Assembly (NCBI GenBank): GCA_035771175.1
Contig: CM069593.1
Location: 21,379,956 to 21,443,955 of the forward strand
Direction: 5' to 3'
Origin: Paratinospora sagittata
Lineage: Eukaryota; Streptophyta; Magnoliopsida; Ranunculales; Menispermaceae
DNA length: 64,000 bases
Numbering within the stretch: position 1 is the stretch's first letter; each line of letters begins with the position of its first letter. Both the position numbers and the translations under genes were made by a program. Under the pieces are notes generated by a model, which did not search any database, was not told where the DNA came from, and saw nothing but the letters and a program-made list of their open reading frames with translations. Positions 1-12,121 of this stretch are shown here, piece after piece.

Positions 1-1213
1 TTTAAATTTTAGAAGAATTTCATTAATTTACTTGAGAAGTTAAAAGAGTATCCACCGAAGAAATTGTGGGCATCTTGTAAATATTGGACTCATCAAACTA
101 TATATGAAGGAAATTTGCAGCTCTTCCTTTTCAGAGTCACATTATATATGTCCCAAAGGAAAAACATGCTTCTTTCTTACATATAAGTTGAACTTTAAAC
201 CTATGCCTCTTGAGGCACCTGTAAAGACTTAGTTTTGCCATTAAACTAATTCATTAGATTATTTTAATTGAAAATTATTTTTCCTTGTCGGTTTGTAGCT
301 TTGCTCAAGTAGAATTCAATGGAGTACATGTTGGTAGCTGATTTTTTTTTCTTTTTTACATTCTTTGATGTTGTAGTATCAACATTTCAACATTCAAATG
401 TGATGGTAATAAGAGATTCATACACCACAGCCTGTGCCAAAAATCTTCAAATAATACTTTACCAAAATTTTGTATCAACAGAAGAAGATTAGCCATAACC
501 AGAGAGGTCCAGTTCCCTTTCTCACTTTCTTATCAACAAATTTTCTATCATCTTGCACCAATACCATTCCTAACTTAATTTGTTGTTCTTAAGCCCTACT
601 TTCTACTTCTTTAACCAACTATTGGGTACCTCTTCTTATCCAAAAAAAAAATTATTAGGTACCTCAACTGTTAACATTCACCTTGTTAGACTTACCTCTA
701 GTTAAGTTGACATACCAACCAATACCTGCAGTTGGAACATATGATTTCCTTTATTATCTTCTTTTTCTTGCTTTCAAGTTTTCCGTCATGGAATTTTCTT
801 TACGTTCTCCGGAGAGATACAGAAAAAAGAAACCCTTAAAACCATCTTAAGCCTCTGACGGCAATACCGTGCCTGGGATCAATATCTTACCAATAAAATA
901 AAAACACTAATTTAATTAATTTGTAATTTCAAGACAGAAATTTGTTCCAAATAAACCGTGTAACAGTGCACCAGACTCCATTTACTGCCGAATCTGACCA
1001 AGAACAGCTTTACCTTTGAATAGATATCATAACAATACCTGTTAATTAGTGGTAATGGTAAGACCAACTTTAAATAAAAACTGAAGCATGAAGATGACAG
1101 ACTGAAGACAAAATACGTACAAGTACATATCAGTCAACGACTCCACTCCCGGCGCATAGCATACAAAGAGAGATGATAGTATCTTAATATTTGACAATGT
1201 ACTTTTATTTGTA
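1..1213. other. AT-rich intergenic stretch, no gene recognised
   Basis: No exon-like reading frame, RNA gene or bounded transposon is visible here. The stretch is AT-rich with short homopolymers. If the two exons proposed at 1214-2104 on the minus strand are real, the right end of this stretch would hold their 3' UTR: a tttatt on the plus strand near 1204-1209 reads as AATAAA on the minus strand. Confidence 0.4.
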
Positions 1214-2104
1214 TCATGTAATATTTATATAACAAGTCCAAATACTATTTGCCAGCAACCTTCCAGTTGCTAAGATACTCATTTTTGTCGCGCAAATAGT
1301 GTCCCCAATGTATTGCTTGGGTAAACCTGAAACCACAAGATAAACAACTGATGAGATTCCAACAAGCTAAGCGCATATAAACAGCAATAGACTTGAAAGG
1401 AAAATTAAGACAAAATTGAAAGTACAATTTCATGGAAATTAATTTAATGAATACAGCATAGATTAGGTATTTCAGCAGATTTCATATCACTCTTTACATC
1501 AAACACTCCAAAAAGAACAATCAAACTCCCATACCATAAAAACATCATACAGGAAGTTAGGAACGAGGCAAGAGCAGCAGATTCCTTACTTTAATTTGCC
1601 AATAGGATGCCTAATTTCACATCAATATTTCCTACTTACCATGGTCGATGGTTAATACTTTACCCAATTATATGTCAGAGAGAAGAATGCGAGGCATCAT
1701 CCACACACTTCAATATGGAAGAGGATTGACATCATCGCCAGTATCATGAAAACAAGATAGACATTGATATTAAACACAAACATTTTGGGAAGGGGGATTT
1801 CAAACAAGAGACCTATAAAAGCAATGGGAAAAAAATAAACTGCAAATGGCCCAGTGTAATCATGTTTCCCACACGAGCAAGCATTACATTGCAAATTATC
1901 ATGGGCATACATCTCAAATGGAAAACAAAAATACAGGACAGAATGAAAGGAAAGGAGTCAGTAGGATGCAAGCTAACTAGGTTCAACAAAACCACAATCA
2001 TATTTTATTAATTAACCTCTATCCCAAGCCATAACTTCTCGCTTTTTCTTCAAATGCATGCCCTCATCTTTCCAATCAACTCCATCTTTCCCTTCTATGG
2101 CCTT
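1214..2104 (-). CDS. Possible last two exons of an unrecognised gene
   Basis: Two minus-strand segments look like exons. Segment 2017-2104 follows an acceptor TAG and ends at a GT donor; it reads without stops and is rich in Lys, Glu and Asp (for example KKKREVMAWDRG). It can join in phase to 1214-1326, which follows a good pyrimidine-rich acceptor (ttgtggtttcag) and runs to TGA, giving about 66 codons. I do not recognise the product. Upstream exons were not found; a MITE at 2356-2889 sits directly upstream. In another frame 1247-1326 also stays open to a stop, so the joining frame is uncertain. This could equally be a pseudogene remnant. Confidence 0.25.
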
Positions 2105-2355
2105 CTACAATTATTAACAAGGAACTACCGCTATTATTGGCTTTCTTAAAGGTGCTCAATTAATTAAACCACCCAGTCAAGGTGTACTAATTTATCTCTT
2201 TTATTGTCACCTCCATTAAGGTAGATTCTAGTCCACCTCTTGTCATTTTTAGGGAATTCAATGTGCATCAGCAGTTCACCACAATCCTTGCTAAAGCTAT
2301 TAGTAGCTTTGTCTCGGACCGCCAAGCCATTTTTTATTTTCTGTTGAAGCTATTC

Positions 2356-2889
2356 CAATGTTTTCAAGGCTCCGCCTAGGCATTTTAGGGAGAAAATGCC
2401 TAGACGCAATGCTCGGCAGGCTGTGGGGGTTTGTGCAAATATTTAAAAAGTTTAGGGGGGTCTCTCTAATTTAAAAAAAAAACTTTAAAAACAAAAACCC
2501 CCCCTTTCTATAATAAACCCTCGAACCTCTATCTCCCCAAGCTCATTCTTTTCATTTGCTCTGACCAAGAAACGTCGTCGAAATCTCTGACGACCATCGG
2601 CAACCCTCCAGCGACAAATATTTATTGGTTGTTGTCTAACAATTTGTAGACATGATTTTAATTAACATAAAGTATTTTTTATCATTTTACAAAAATATAA
2701 CATTCATTATGGAATATAGTTAGATATATATAATTATGTATATGAACCGTCCAGGTATATGTAAATAATTAATTAATTATCTAGGGACCTATAAATAAAT
2801 ATTTTTTATCGCCTAAGCCACGTCTAGGCTACGCCTCGCCTAGACAGGAAAAATCTCCTAAACATCGCCTTAACGCCTTGAAAACACTG
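2356..2889. mobile_element. hAT-like MITE, 534 bp
   Basis: The ends are inverted repeats: caatgttttcaaggc on the left, and a right end that reads cagtgttttcaaggc on the minus strand. The flanks agctattc (2348-2355) and agctatta (2890-2897) match at 7 of 8 positions, as expected for the 8-bp target duplication of hAT elements. The inside is AT-rich with no transposase frame, so it is non-autonomous. Similar GC-rich 'cctaggc/gccttag' arms occur as fragments near 4500-4580, 4910-4990, 5240-5300 and 15600-15700. Confidence 0.65.
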
Positions 2890-3072
2890 AGCTATTACCA
2901 TATTTGCTCAAATACCATCACCATGTTTAACTGCTTTTCCAATTATACAAAAAATTGTCTTAATTACCAACCACTCTCTTATAATAACAAAAAAAGGCGT
3001 CAATTCCTACCACCACGTAGGAGAGCACATTTGATATTCAAACATTGTTTTTTTATAGACTTTTCCTTAAAA

Positions 3073-3237
3073 TGAAGGACAGGCATTAGCACAATGATAA
3101 AATTTGTTCCATTTTGGCCTTTTCATGGGTTCAAATTTGGAAACAGCCTTTCCTCAATGTAGGGGTAAGCCTATGTATTTTGACCCTTTCCTATGCCTTG
3201 AAATAGTAGGAGCCTCATGCACTGACCATGCCCCTCA
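3073..3237 (-). mobile_element. Au-type SINE
   Basis: Read on the minus strand, this begins near ggggcatggtcagtgcatgaggctcc, then has a 'tacataggcttacccc' block, then 'ggctgtttcc', and ends with a 'gaacccatga' block followed by a low-complexity tail. This order of blocks is that of the angiosperm Au SINE family, recognised from general knowledge of its consensus. The copy is diverged and no clear target duplication was found. Confidence 0.6.
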
Positions 3238-3642
3238 CTTTTGTTAAAAAAGTTACTTCCTTTCTAATATCTTTCAATTTTCTTTCCTTAACAAACAAAA
3301 TTAAAAATGCTTCAACTTTAATCATCCTTTTCATTTCTAATTAAATTCCTAGAACGACAATGTGGTAGTGTCACTCTTTATGTAGAGAAACTCTATTGCT
3401 AACTCTTATTTTCTATTTTATGTTTCACATTTCCATCTTTCACAATTTTCATTCCTTCTTACAGACTCTATTGGAATTTATTATCTTATCTAGCAAAACT
3501 CAGTCTCGTCAAAGCTAAGGCATCAAACTAGGGAATCACCTCATAACTTCAACCTAAATCGTTGAGTTGAGTACCAAGGTTTTCTTTATAATTTAAAAAC
3601 CTTTAAGGTTCCTTTAATCTTCTTTTTTTCTTAGAAAAAAAA

Positions 3643-3702
3643 GGTGTACCCAATGCACAAAGCCCCACTATTGCGAACTTTGGGAAAGGTTCAATACGCC
3701 TT
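3643..3702 (+). mobile_element. Truncated Au-type SINE, 5' part
   Basis: The first ~60 bases of an Au-like SINE are present (aggtgtacccaatgcac, then agccccactattgcg), after which the similarity is lost. It is a truncated or decayed copy. Confidence 0.4.
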
Positions 3703-3709
3703 TCTTTTA

Positions 3710-6251
3710 AAGACTCTTTAATACTTAATAAAATATCTATAAGCATTATACAAGGGAATCTCAACAATTTATTTTGTATTATTTCTCTGCTATAAGAACA
3801 TTCATCTCAAAGAACAACCACATTCTTCGAAGTAAAAGATAAACCAATCTAATAAAATTACAAAGCATCTTTCAAGTAACCGTTAACAATTTAAATTATT
3901 TACATCAGGAAAACCCACATATTTTCCATTGAAAAAAGTATTCAACAGCAGCCTAATAGAATTATGAAACCTTTTCCATCTTGGAATTGCCATTTGTTTA
4001 CATGCAAGCTTAGAAACCCTTTTCTTTTAAGTTTAAAGTATTTGCATTAGGATTTAGGACATAGAGTACTTGTTCAATATCCCAAACCCTAAATAACCAA
4101 TGCAATATATAAATATTGTATAATATATTTTGCTTGGTAATGCCCAGGCCACACCTAGGCATTTTCTATGTACCAACTCACCCTAATATATGTAGCAACC
4201 CATGTAAGGTTGAAGATCCCTACTCTACAAATATTGCCCCCCTTTGTTCCATATTATACTATAGTAGAATGTTAAACACTTGCATGGTAAAGACCCATGA
4301 TTAATATTTTCTTAAACTGATTCAAGCCACACAATCAAATTTCAAAACTCAATTTGGCGTGTTATCATGATGCACTTGTGTCATATTAAATTACAACCAT
4401 TAACAAGAATGATGATTGTAAACAAAAATAAATAAAATAAATAAAATAAAATAAAAAGTAATGATGCTTCTGGTAAAATTTTCAAGAAACATTAAAGCAG
4501 TCAAAGGTGCAAGGCACACTTAAAGCAGTGAAGGGCCCTAGTGCTTGAGCGCCTAGGCACAAGGTTCAACACACGCCTTAGTAAACTCTAAAGAAAATTC
4601 ATAAAAAACTTAATCATACATCAATTAATTATATTAAATTATACTTATCAACCTATGTGGGAAAAGTAGTTAAAATATACAAAATCAACGAAAAAATTCT
4701 AATTTTCTCATCATACATTAAAATATTTATAGAGGCAAAGAAGAACAAGTCACAGCCATGATGCCTTAATATAGTGTAAAGTTTCCTCTTATGTTTTTTT
4801 TTTTTTTTCTACATTGTGTATTAAGTCTATTTTATTGAAATAAAAGAGATAAAAGAATATAATACAATATTTACTTAATTCTTTCTTTTTATAAAAGGAA
4901 AAGCGGAAAAGCAGAAAAGTGAGGCGCACCAAGGCACACGCCTTAGTTGGTCCGCCCTGCCTCAAAGTGGCACACGCAAAGGACAATATACATAGCCTTA
5001 ACTCCACAATGAAGAGGTTATGTCCATATTCAACTTGTGACCTCCAAGTCACAATAAAGCAACCTCAACCATTGTGTCAAGGGTCGTTCTTCAAGAAGGC
5101 ACTTCGACAATGGAACGTGCAATTCTCATAGACACCTGCCTTATTGTACGCTGACAATTTTGTTTTCTTTTTATTAGAAAAAATTGTAACACAAACGTGA
5201 CCAACATAATCAATCTTTTTATACATAAGTCTGCTACAGTGTTGTCGAGGTATCAAGGCGATGCCTAAGGGATTGACCCATCTAGGCGAGGCAGGACCTA
5301 GGCCAATGTAAATAACATTTATTATAGCTCAATAACAATAAATAATTTAATAGTTTTAGATAGTCAAACCCTGCATATATAATTAAAAACATATTCCACA
5401 ACATAAGAGTCAAATCTTGTGTTAAAAAATGTTAACTATATACTCTACACTTCACAATTTCGTGTCCACAAATTAAAAACCAAAAACACGTATTAAGATT
5501 TAAGAAATAAGACAAGTCGGCATACAGTGAATGTACAACAATTTAGAGAGGCATGTTTGATGTGATACTTATGACAAAAAAGAAAAAGTTCGAAGTACAG
5601 TAACATAACAATTAAATGAATTTTACAAATGGTGAGCAACTGCTTAAAAATTTATATTCCGGCATTCTATAATCATTTACCTCTAACTTATGGTGTCAAT
5701 AAGAACTCATTGCAGCTTAACATCTTCACATTACACAAATTGTAACCAACAGTTTCAACAGTCCAGGGTTCAAACTGAAAAATTGCCTTTCTCGTGACAA
5801 CTTGCACTTAATAATATAGGTGGCTGAACCAACTTCTTCAGCTACGTTAAAGATCTAAAAAATACTCTTAAAACTCAACTGTCAATTAAGCTTTTTCCCA
5901 ACAACATGGGGTCAGATACATCAATCCGCTTCCTTTACTCCACTCCGCTCTATTGAGGGCTAAGTCAGCATGCAATCAAAAATCTCTTCTAATAAGAAAA
6001 AAAAAGAAGTCCGGATGGAACTGCAAAATTATCATATATTATTGATCTTTTTCACAGAAACTGTAAATTCGCCCTAAATATAGTTTCACATCAGTATGGA
6101 AGGAAAAGATAACACTTGGAATCAAACTTTAAACATACCAAACCATATCATCAGACACCTATCGCTAAAACCCTAATTTCCCAGCCTAAGATGAAAGAAC
6201 TAAGGAAGCAGAAGATTAGAAACACGTAGAGAGAAAGAGAAAGAGATGAAC
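3710..6251. other. Intergenic stretch with repeat fragments
   Basis: No gene is supported. It holds MITE-arm fragments rich in ggcac/cctaggc words (4495-4580, 4905-4990, 5240-5300). At 5885-5965 a segment resembles the reverse complement of an RTE-type LINE tail (aagctttttcccaac followed by ggggtcag). The last part, roughly 6000-6251, is likely the 3' UTR of UBL5. Confidence 0.4.
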
Positions 6252-6473
6252 CTAGTTGTAATAGAGCTCGAGACCCATGCCATCGTGGATCTCGTAGTCC
6301 TTGAGAGTGATGTGATCCTTGTAGACGTTGTACCACTTCTGAATTCTGATCTTGTCCGCTCTAGTTCCAGTCTGCGCTGCCACAAGCTTCTTCAGATCGC
6401 CGATCGTGTCATCGTCGTTGCATTTGACTCTCACCTTCTTCCCCAATCGATCGTTCAACACCACCTCGATCAT
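6252..6473 (-). CDS. UBL5: Ubiquitin-like protein 5 (UBL5/Hub1)
   Basis: This is an intact, intronless 73-aa reading frame with the sequence features of UBL5/Hub1. It starts [18 protein letters not shown], has [16 protein letters not shown] and the [14 protein letters not shown] segment, and ends in the family's hallmark di-tyrosine tail (LELYYN). It lacks the C-terminal di-glycine of ubiquitin. Family knowledge: Hub1 binds splicing factors non-covalently (HIND motifs of Snu66/Prp38) and adjusts splice-site use in the nucleus; animal UBL5 also has roles in mitochondrial stress. Length equals that of the usual family member. An acceptor-like sequence (gtgttcag) about 12 bases before the ATG suggests a 5' UTR intron, which is an inference. 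No TATA-type promoter was assigned. Confidence 0.97.
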   Translation of the reverse strand: MIEVVLNDRLGKKVRVKCNDDDTIGDLKKLVAAQTGTRADKIRIQKWYNVYKDHITLKDYEIHDGMGLELYYN

Positions 6474-7940
6474 CTTCCCTTGCTTCTGAACACTGAAATT
6501 GCTTACAATCCAAGAAATTGAACCTCAAACCTTAGCTCAAGTTTTCAATTTGCAGTTGTTGCCCCAATTCTCCGCCCACCCCGCAGTTGTAGTTAAATAG
6601 GTGAAAATATCTCTCCTCCACCGACTTGAACTTTTCTTAAACCGGCCCAGGCCCAACAACAAGTTTAGAGCAATACAAATTGACTGTTGTCGCAACTTTT
6701 CTAATTTAATTTCATATAACTCGGAAGCCTATAATTATTTCCTCTATGTGAGTTATAAAAAAAATAAGAAAAATAAAAGAAAAATATTTTTTAACGACAT
6801 AAAAATTATATCTAAAATCATATTCATACTGAAATAGTGTAGGATGAGTAGAGGGTATTTTTTTTCTTTCTTTTTTCTCTTTAATAATGTGATAATTTGG
6901 TGTATTATCATATCAGCATGGTATAAATTTAGCACTCCTCAAAAAAAAAAGTTTATATACAGTTATTTAAAAGTTTAGAATTATTTCCGTTGTTGAGTTG
7001 TAAGAAAAAAAAAAGTTATACAATTATTGATTTTTTTTTTTTTTTGACGTAGCTTAAACTTACGAATCTTAGCTTAACAAGCCTCAAAAGGGCGCACAAT
7101 CAAAGCCACGCTACTACGTAGAAAGAATGTACGTAGAGATCAAATTGGGCTTTGGACAAAAAAGGCAATGCCTATAACATATTTTTATTTTCTCCTGTGC
7201 ACAAGGAGAGCCGATCAGCTGAGCTGCTCACTCGTCCACAAAGGTATACCAATTAAAACACAAAGTAGATACTTAAATCTCCACATCCACCAAGGTATAC
7301 CAATGTCTGGTGATAATAAGAAGCCTTGTAAAAATATCTTTGACGTCCATTATTTGTGAGCACCACTGTTATATGTATGGATGTAAAACAACAACGTTAC
7401 GGTCTTTTTCGTCAAAACCGTTATTAAATACTCTGAAATTTATTCACCTTCTTCATTTCTTTAATATTTTCGAGGCAGGGGCAAGGCGCAATGGCGACTT
7501 CAATTAGATAAGGATTCCGTGGCCCCAAACGTAGCATTAACGGGTAAGAGTTTTGAGGTTCTACGTTCATGCAGAGTTCAAACGCGAAGAAGTGGTTTAT
7601 TCTAAAATTTGAAGAAGTGGTTTATTCTAAAAATCTGAGTATATAGTCTTTCTTTCCATTAATTTTGCCTTTCTTTCAGAAAAATATGTTGAAAGTAATA
7701 TATTCTTCCCAAGCGTTGAATGTAGGTACTGACCAAAATAACAATCTCACCAGAGAAAGTTCATCGTATAAGACAGAAATATGAATCTCTCCCGCGGTTG
7801 GTACCAATAAAATCTTTTGAAATAAAATTATCTTAAAAACAATTTAATACAGAAAAATATTAATTATATAAATAAAAAATATATAAATATCAATATCAAT
7901 TATATAAATAAGAAACATACAAATGTCAATAATATATATT
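6474..7940. other. Upstream region of UBL5, otherwise unassigned
   Basis: The first ~120 bases are probably UBL5 5' UTR and core promoter. The remainder is AT-rich with poly(A)/poly(T) runs. I see no coding exon. Confidence 0.35.
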
Positions 7941-7941
7941 A

Positions 7942-8021
7942 TATTAGAAATCGCTCAACTCAAAAATTATAATTATTAAATAAAGGCTTAACAATGCATA
8001 TATATCAAGCTACTATCAACA
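7942..8021 (-). mobile_element. Solo terminal repeat of the TRIM/SMART-like family
   Basis: Read on the minus strand, these 80 bases start tgttgatagtagcttgatat and end gatttctaata. They match the terminal repeats of the complete element at 8287-8574. No second repeat or primer-binding site is attached, and the flanking 5 bases (tatta and gtttc) do not match, so it is a solo or decayed copy. Confidence 0.5.
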
Positions 8022-8286
8022 GTTTCCTCCCTCATTAATATTTTTTAAAATTGAGGGCCACCAACACTAGGGATTTTACAATTACACATCATTGATCATT
8101 TTTGAACATTTCTATTTACGATTAAAATGAGATTAATTAATTAATAGTATTCAATCATTGATATCTCAAAAAGTATTTGACATGGTGTTCATTTTTAGTT
8201 TTTCATCTTTTATATCATAGTTTATTAGTAACATACACAATCTCTATCATTATAGAATCAAAGGAAAGAACAATTTACGTTCTATT

Positions 8287-8574
8287 TGTTGATGATAGCT
8301 TGATATATATTGTTAGGCCCTTATGTAACAGTTATAACTTTTAGGTCAAGTAGTTTTTAATATGGTATTAAAGCTTTGATTTTGCAAGAGATCTTAGGTT
8401 TAAGTTTCGTTATTGACATTTATATAATTGATATTTTTCTTCTTTTGTCTCTCTTTTGACTTTTCACATGCAGAATGAGACTGCACATGAGGGGAAATGT
8501 TGATGATAATTTGATATATATTGTTGAGTCATTATCAAACAGTTTATAACTTTTGAGTTAAGTGATTTCTAACA
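8287..8574 (+). mobile_element. Complete TRIM/SMART-like retroelement, 288 bp
   Basis: Two direct terminal repeats of 76 bp (8287-8362 and 8499-8574) both begin tgttgatgata; the right one ends in aaca, the left in aata. Just after the left repeat is tggtattaaagc, close to TGGTATCAGAGC, the initiator-Met-tRNA primer-binding site. Just before the right repeat is a purine tract (gaggggaaa). Perfect 5-bp target duplications ctatt flank it (8282-8286 and 8575-8579). No coding capacity. These are the marks of a terminal-repeat retrotransposon in miniature, at the very small (SMART) end of the size range. Confidence 0.85.
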
Positions 8575-9657
8575 CTATTAAAAAAAAAATTCAAATTCCA
8601 ACTTAAGCTTGAGGTCTCAAATCTTAATCAACTTTTTATTCAAAATGCTATCATATCCTGTCAATTACATACATTTGTTACAATTTTTCTATATAAGTTA
8701 ATTATAAATGTTGTAGAGACATCTAGAGACGTGGGGTAACATACATGACTCGGCTGATTCAACGATGGTGGGTGGACACGTTTCTAATGTTCTCCATCCC
8801 ACGTCTTCTTAGCTTCTCACTTTTTATTTGAGATGCACTTGTATGTATTTGTAGTCCTTTATTTTTTTTTAAACCATATATATTTGTAAAACTTAGTGAA
8901 CTATAGCTGAGAGTGCATTTATTTCTTGTCAAGTTTTCAGTTTTCTTGAAACATTTGATACATACCTCAGTTTAATTAATTTATGATTATAAAATAGCTA
9001 TGTATAATTTCTTAAAATTAACAATATCTGAAACTAATTAATGATAGATGTCGTCAAATAATCGAAAAGCTTGAAGTGGAGCAACGTAATTGTGTTTTTT
9101 AATGTATTAAATTCAATCAAAATGTTTTTTTTTTGGGGAAAAAAAAGGTCTTATTACGGGTATAATAGTCGTGGGTTCGAAATCCAACCCAAATAGTTTA
9201 AGTTGAAAAAAATGAACATAATATAAATCAAACTAACTTCTAGATTTAGTTGGATTGATAACAGTTTGGTTTTTTATTTTTTTAAGAAGATGACTTTAAT
9301 TTTAAAAATAAATAAAATAGAAAAAAAAAAAAAAAAACCTTATTGTTCTTCGTTGAAGTGAATAAGAAGAGGAAGAAGAAGAATAAGGAGCTTTAGGGGT
9401 GTTGAGTCGTAGCATGCCGAGCTAGTGTCCAGTCTGCTTAACCTTTGCCCACATGTCACTAGGAAAATGGCAAATACGACTTTTGGTCGGTGCCACCAAA
9501 CTAATTAGAGAATGGCTCAAATAATGTGCAAGATGAGCAAATGATGAAGACCAGGGATGACCTCAGGTCAGTGCTATCGACCTGTTGCTGATTACACAGC
9601 ACCAATTGGAGAAACGACTCTCGACAGGAAATACAAAGTTCCATGAGCTAGGTGTGC

Positions 9658-11381
9658 CGTAACACCCTGTAATTTTAATTAAATACATACGTTGAAGTAT
9701 GCGTATATTGAGATGTAGAATATACGTATAAGTATATTTAAAGTTGTGTACATGTGTCAAATGAACTTGACAATGTCAAAAGTCAGTTCGAAATATGATT
9801 TTAAATAGAAATCGATTTACGACACGTGTATGTCTCATGTGAATTGAGTGTATAAAAGAAGAAGAGGATGAATGATGTAAGAAAAAAATAAAATAAAAAT
9901 ATATTACTGTTCACTTGCGGGTACTGTTCACTTGCGGGTACTATTTACCAAACAGTACTGTAAACAGTACTCAGATGGAAAGATAAAAAAAATAAAAAAT
10001 AAAAAGTTAAATGAGTTGCTGAAAAAAAAACAGAGAAAACGAACGAAAAAGAAAGAAAGGGCAGAGAGAAGAAGGAGAAAAAAAAAGGGGGGAAACGCGG
10101 GATTCGCGCGAAATTCGGACCTGCGGTAAGTGATTTTCACTCTCTTTCTTCGTAAAATTACTATCTAAGTTAGATGTAACGATTCTAGCGGACTAATTTT
10201 AGTTATGGGAGCCATTTTATGGCGTTTTGACAAATTGGGGTTTTGACCCAACGTGAATGAAAATCCGCGAGGAAGGTAGAAAAACACTCCCTGGACTGTC
10301 GGGACCCCGAATATGTGGTTAGATTGAATTTCATGGTTTTTGAAGACCGTTTGACAATTTTAGTACAATTTACATCTTTCGAATAAATAGTGACGACGTG
10401 AACAGTAATGTAAATTGTTCTATGAACAGTACTATAAACAGTGATGCGAACAGCGATGTAAACAGTGATGTGAATCTAATGAAACTCCGGTTTGAAATCA
10501 GAGAATCGTAGAGAATTGAATTCCAGACGTTTCGATGTTAAGATCATGATTTTTGGATATGATTTGATATTTTTAGTATAGTGTTTTGGTGAGTTGAAAT
10601 GGTGATTCTAATGATAATTTATGGTTAATTTCAGTGTTTAAATTGATAGCTTAAGTGCATGGAGAAACGCTCTTGAGGAAGCAATGACGTTTATTGTTGC
10701 TCGGATATATTGGCTTAGAAACCCCATGTAACCACTGTGAGTATAGTTTTCTTGATTTGGTTCTTGTATGACATTATACGCATATAAAATGTTTGATTGT
10801 ATGCATGTTATATTTATATATATTGCATTGAGTTTTATGGATCATGCAAATTGATTTTAGCAATTGGAGTTTGTAATGATGTCATTTCGTTAGGAATTAG
10901 ACCCGGATGAGGTTTTGCGAGTCCTCATTGTCAGTAGGCCTGTCCTAACAAGGGTTGCGATCCTTGAAATGACTGTGAATTGGGTAATGAGAGGCTGTGG
11001 CTATCTTGTAACGACCATACAAGGGTTAGACTCGCTCTCTTGCCTTGAGGAGGAGGAAGATTGTACATTGTGTTATTGAAAACTCATGCAATTTATGTTG
11101 TTGACATGTATAATATATTCGTTGAATGATGCATGTGTTGAATAAGTGTTTGAAATGATTTTAAATGTCATATTTCTCTAAATGTATATAATTGTCATCT
11201 CAAGAACTATATTCACTGAGCTGTTGTTTGCTCACCCCATTTCCTCCAGTATTTCAGGTATTGAGTCAAAGGGAAAAGGAAACTCCGTGAGTGATAATCA
11301 CGTGAGCCTTCGTCTGGTATGTGTATGTATGCTTAGAGGAAATAGCTTATCTTGTTAGTTTGATATGTATACTTATCACAC

Positions 11382-11424
<43 letters not shown>

Positions 11425-11694
11425 TATCATCTAGATGGGATGTGTGGGCATATATATAGCTTAATATATTGAATAATGAAATGAAAATGTGATGTGTGAA
11501 TGAATGAAATGATTATAGAGATCTATATTGGATTTGATTTGTGGTATATTAGGAAAAAAATTTCTGTAACTGTTGGGAAGGATTGTGAGACTATGTGAAG
11601 GCTGACAGTATATTATATACTGTATGTGGGTATGTACAGTGTATAATACACTATGCCGGTCATGACGTCAGCCTACGCCAGGGGCGTCGTGACA
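9658..11694 (+). mobile_element. Solo LTR of a long-LTR retrotransposon, 2,037 bp
   Basis: The left end reads cgtaacaccc (canonical tgtaacaccc with one change) and the right end gggcgtcgtgaca. Identical 5-bp flanks tgtgc lie at 9653-9657 and 11695-11699. No primer-binding site, gag or pol is present, so it is an LTR left by recombination. Its inside has repeated cagta/gtgaacagta words near 9907-9970 and 10395-10480, and a (TA)n run near 11384-11420. The superfamily is not certain; long LTRs with these ends are typical of Ty3/Gypsy elements. Confidence 0.8.
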
Positions 11695-11699
11695 TGTGC

Positions 11700-12121
11700 C
11701 ACCTCGTGAAGAGCTCTGAATCCCATGAGATCTACTGCAAGGCACCAAAAACACTACACTTATGTCATGATAAGACACACCTGTCAGGAATATTGAGCGT
11801 ATGCCATGACAAGACATACGCCTACCAGAAATATTACCCGTATGTCTCGACAGAACATACGCATATCACTTTTAGCCAAAAACTCCTACCTTTATAAATA
11901 TTTCACACTTCTCACCTCTCATTAACGAGGTAAACAATTTACTACTCCAGTAATAGTGATATTACTATCCGACTCATCTCAGATCTAACTTAGGCATCAG
12001 AGGGTCTTTGGCAGTCATCATACCGATATTTCTTACGATAACCTATTCTTTCATTCTTTCTCTCTCAGGTCTGAGGTATCGAGTAGGCAAGTCACCACTT
12101 AAACAAGTTTTAACTCAACAC
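11700..12121 (+). mobile_element. Probable older LTR remnant
   Basis: It contains repeated catgacaagacatacgcc-like words, a TATA-like tttataaatatttc (11890-11903), then a cytosine-rich leader with taacttaggcatcagag, a wording common in the R/U5 part of plant Gypsy LTRs, and ends tttaactcaaca. The solo LTR at 9658-11694 seems to be inserted in or beside it. No outer target duplication was identified. Confidence 0.35.

Noticed and set aside
9150..9200. tRNA-like gggttcgaaatccaaccc
   Set aside because: It resembles a T-arm, but no acceptor, D or anticodon arms can be placed. It is probably a retroposon scrap. No true tRNA gene was seen in the window.
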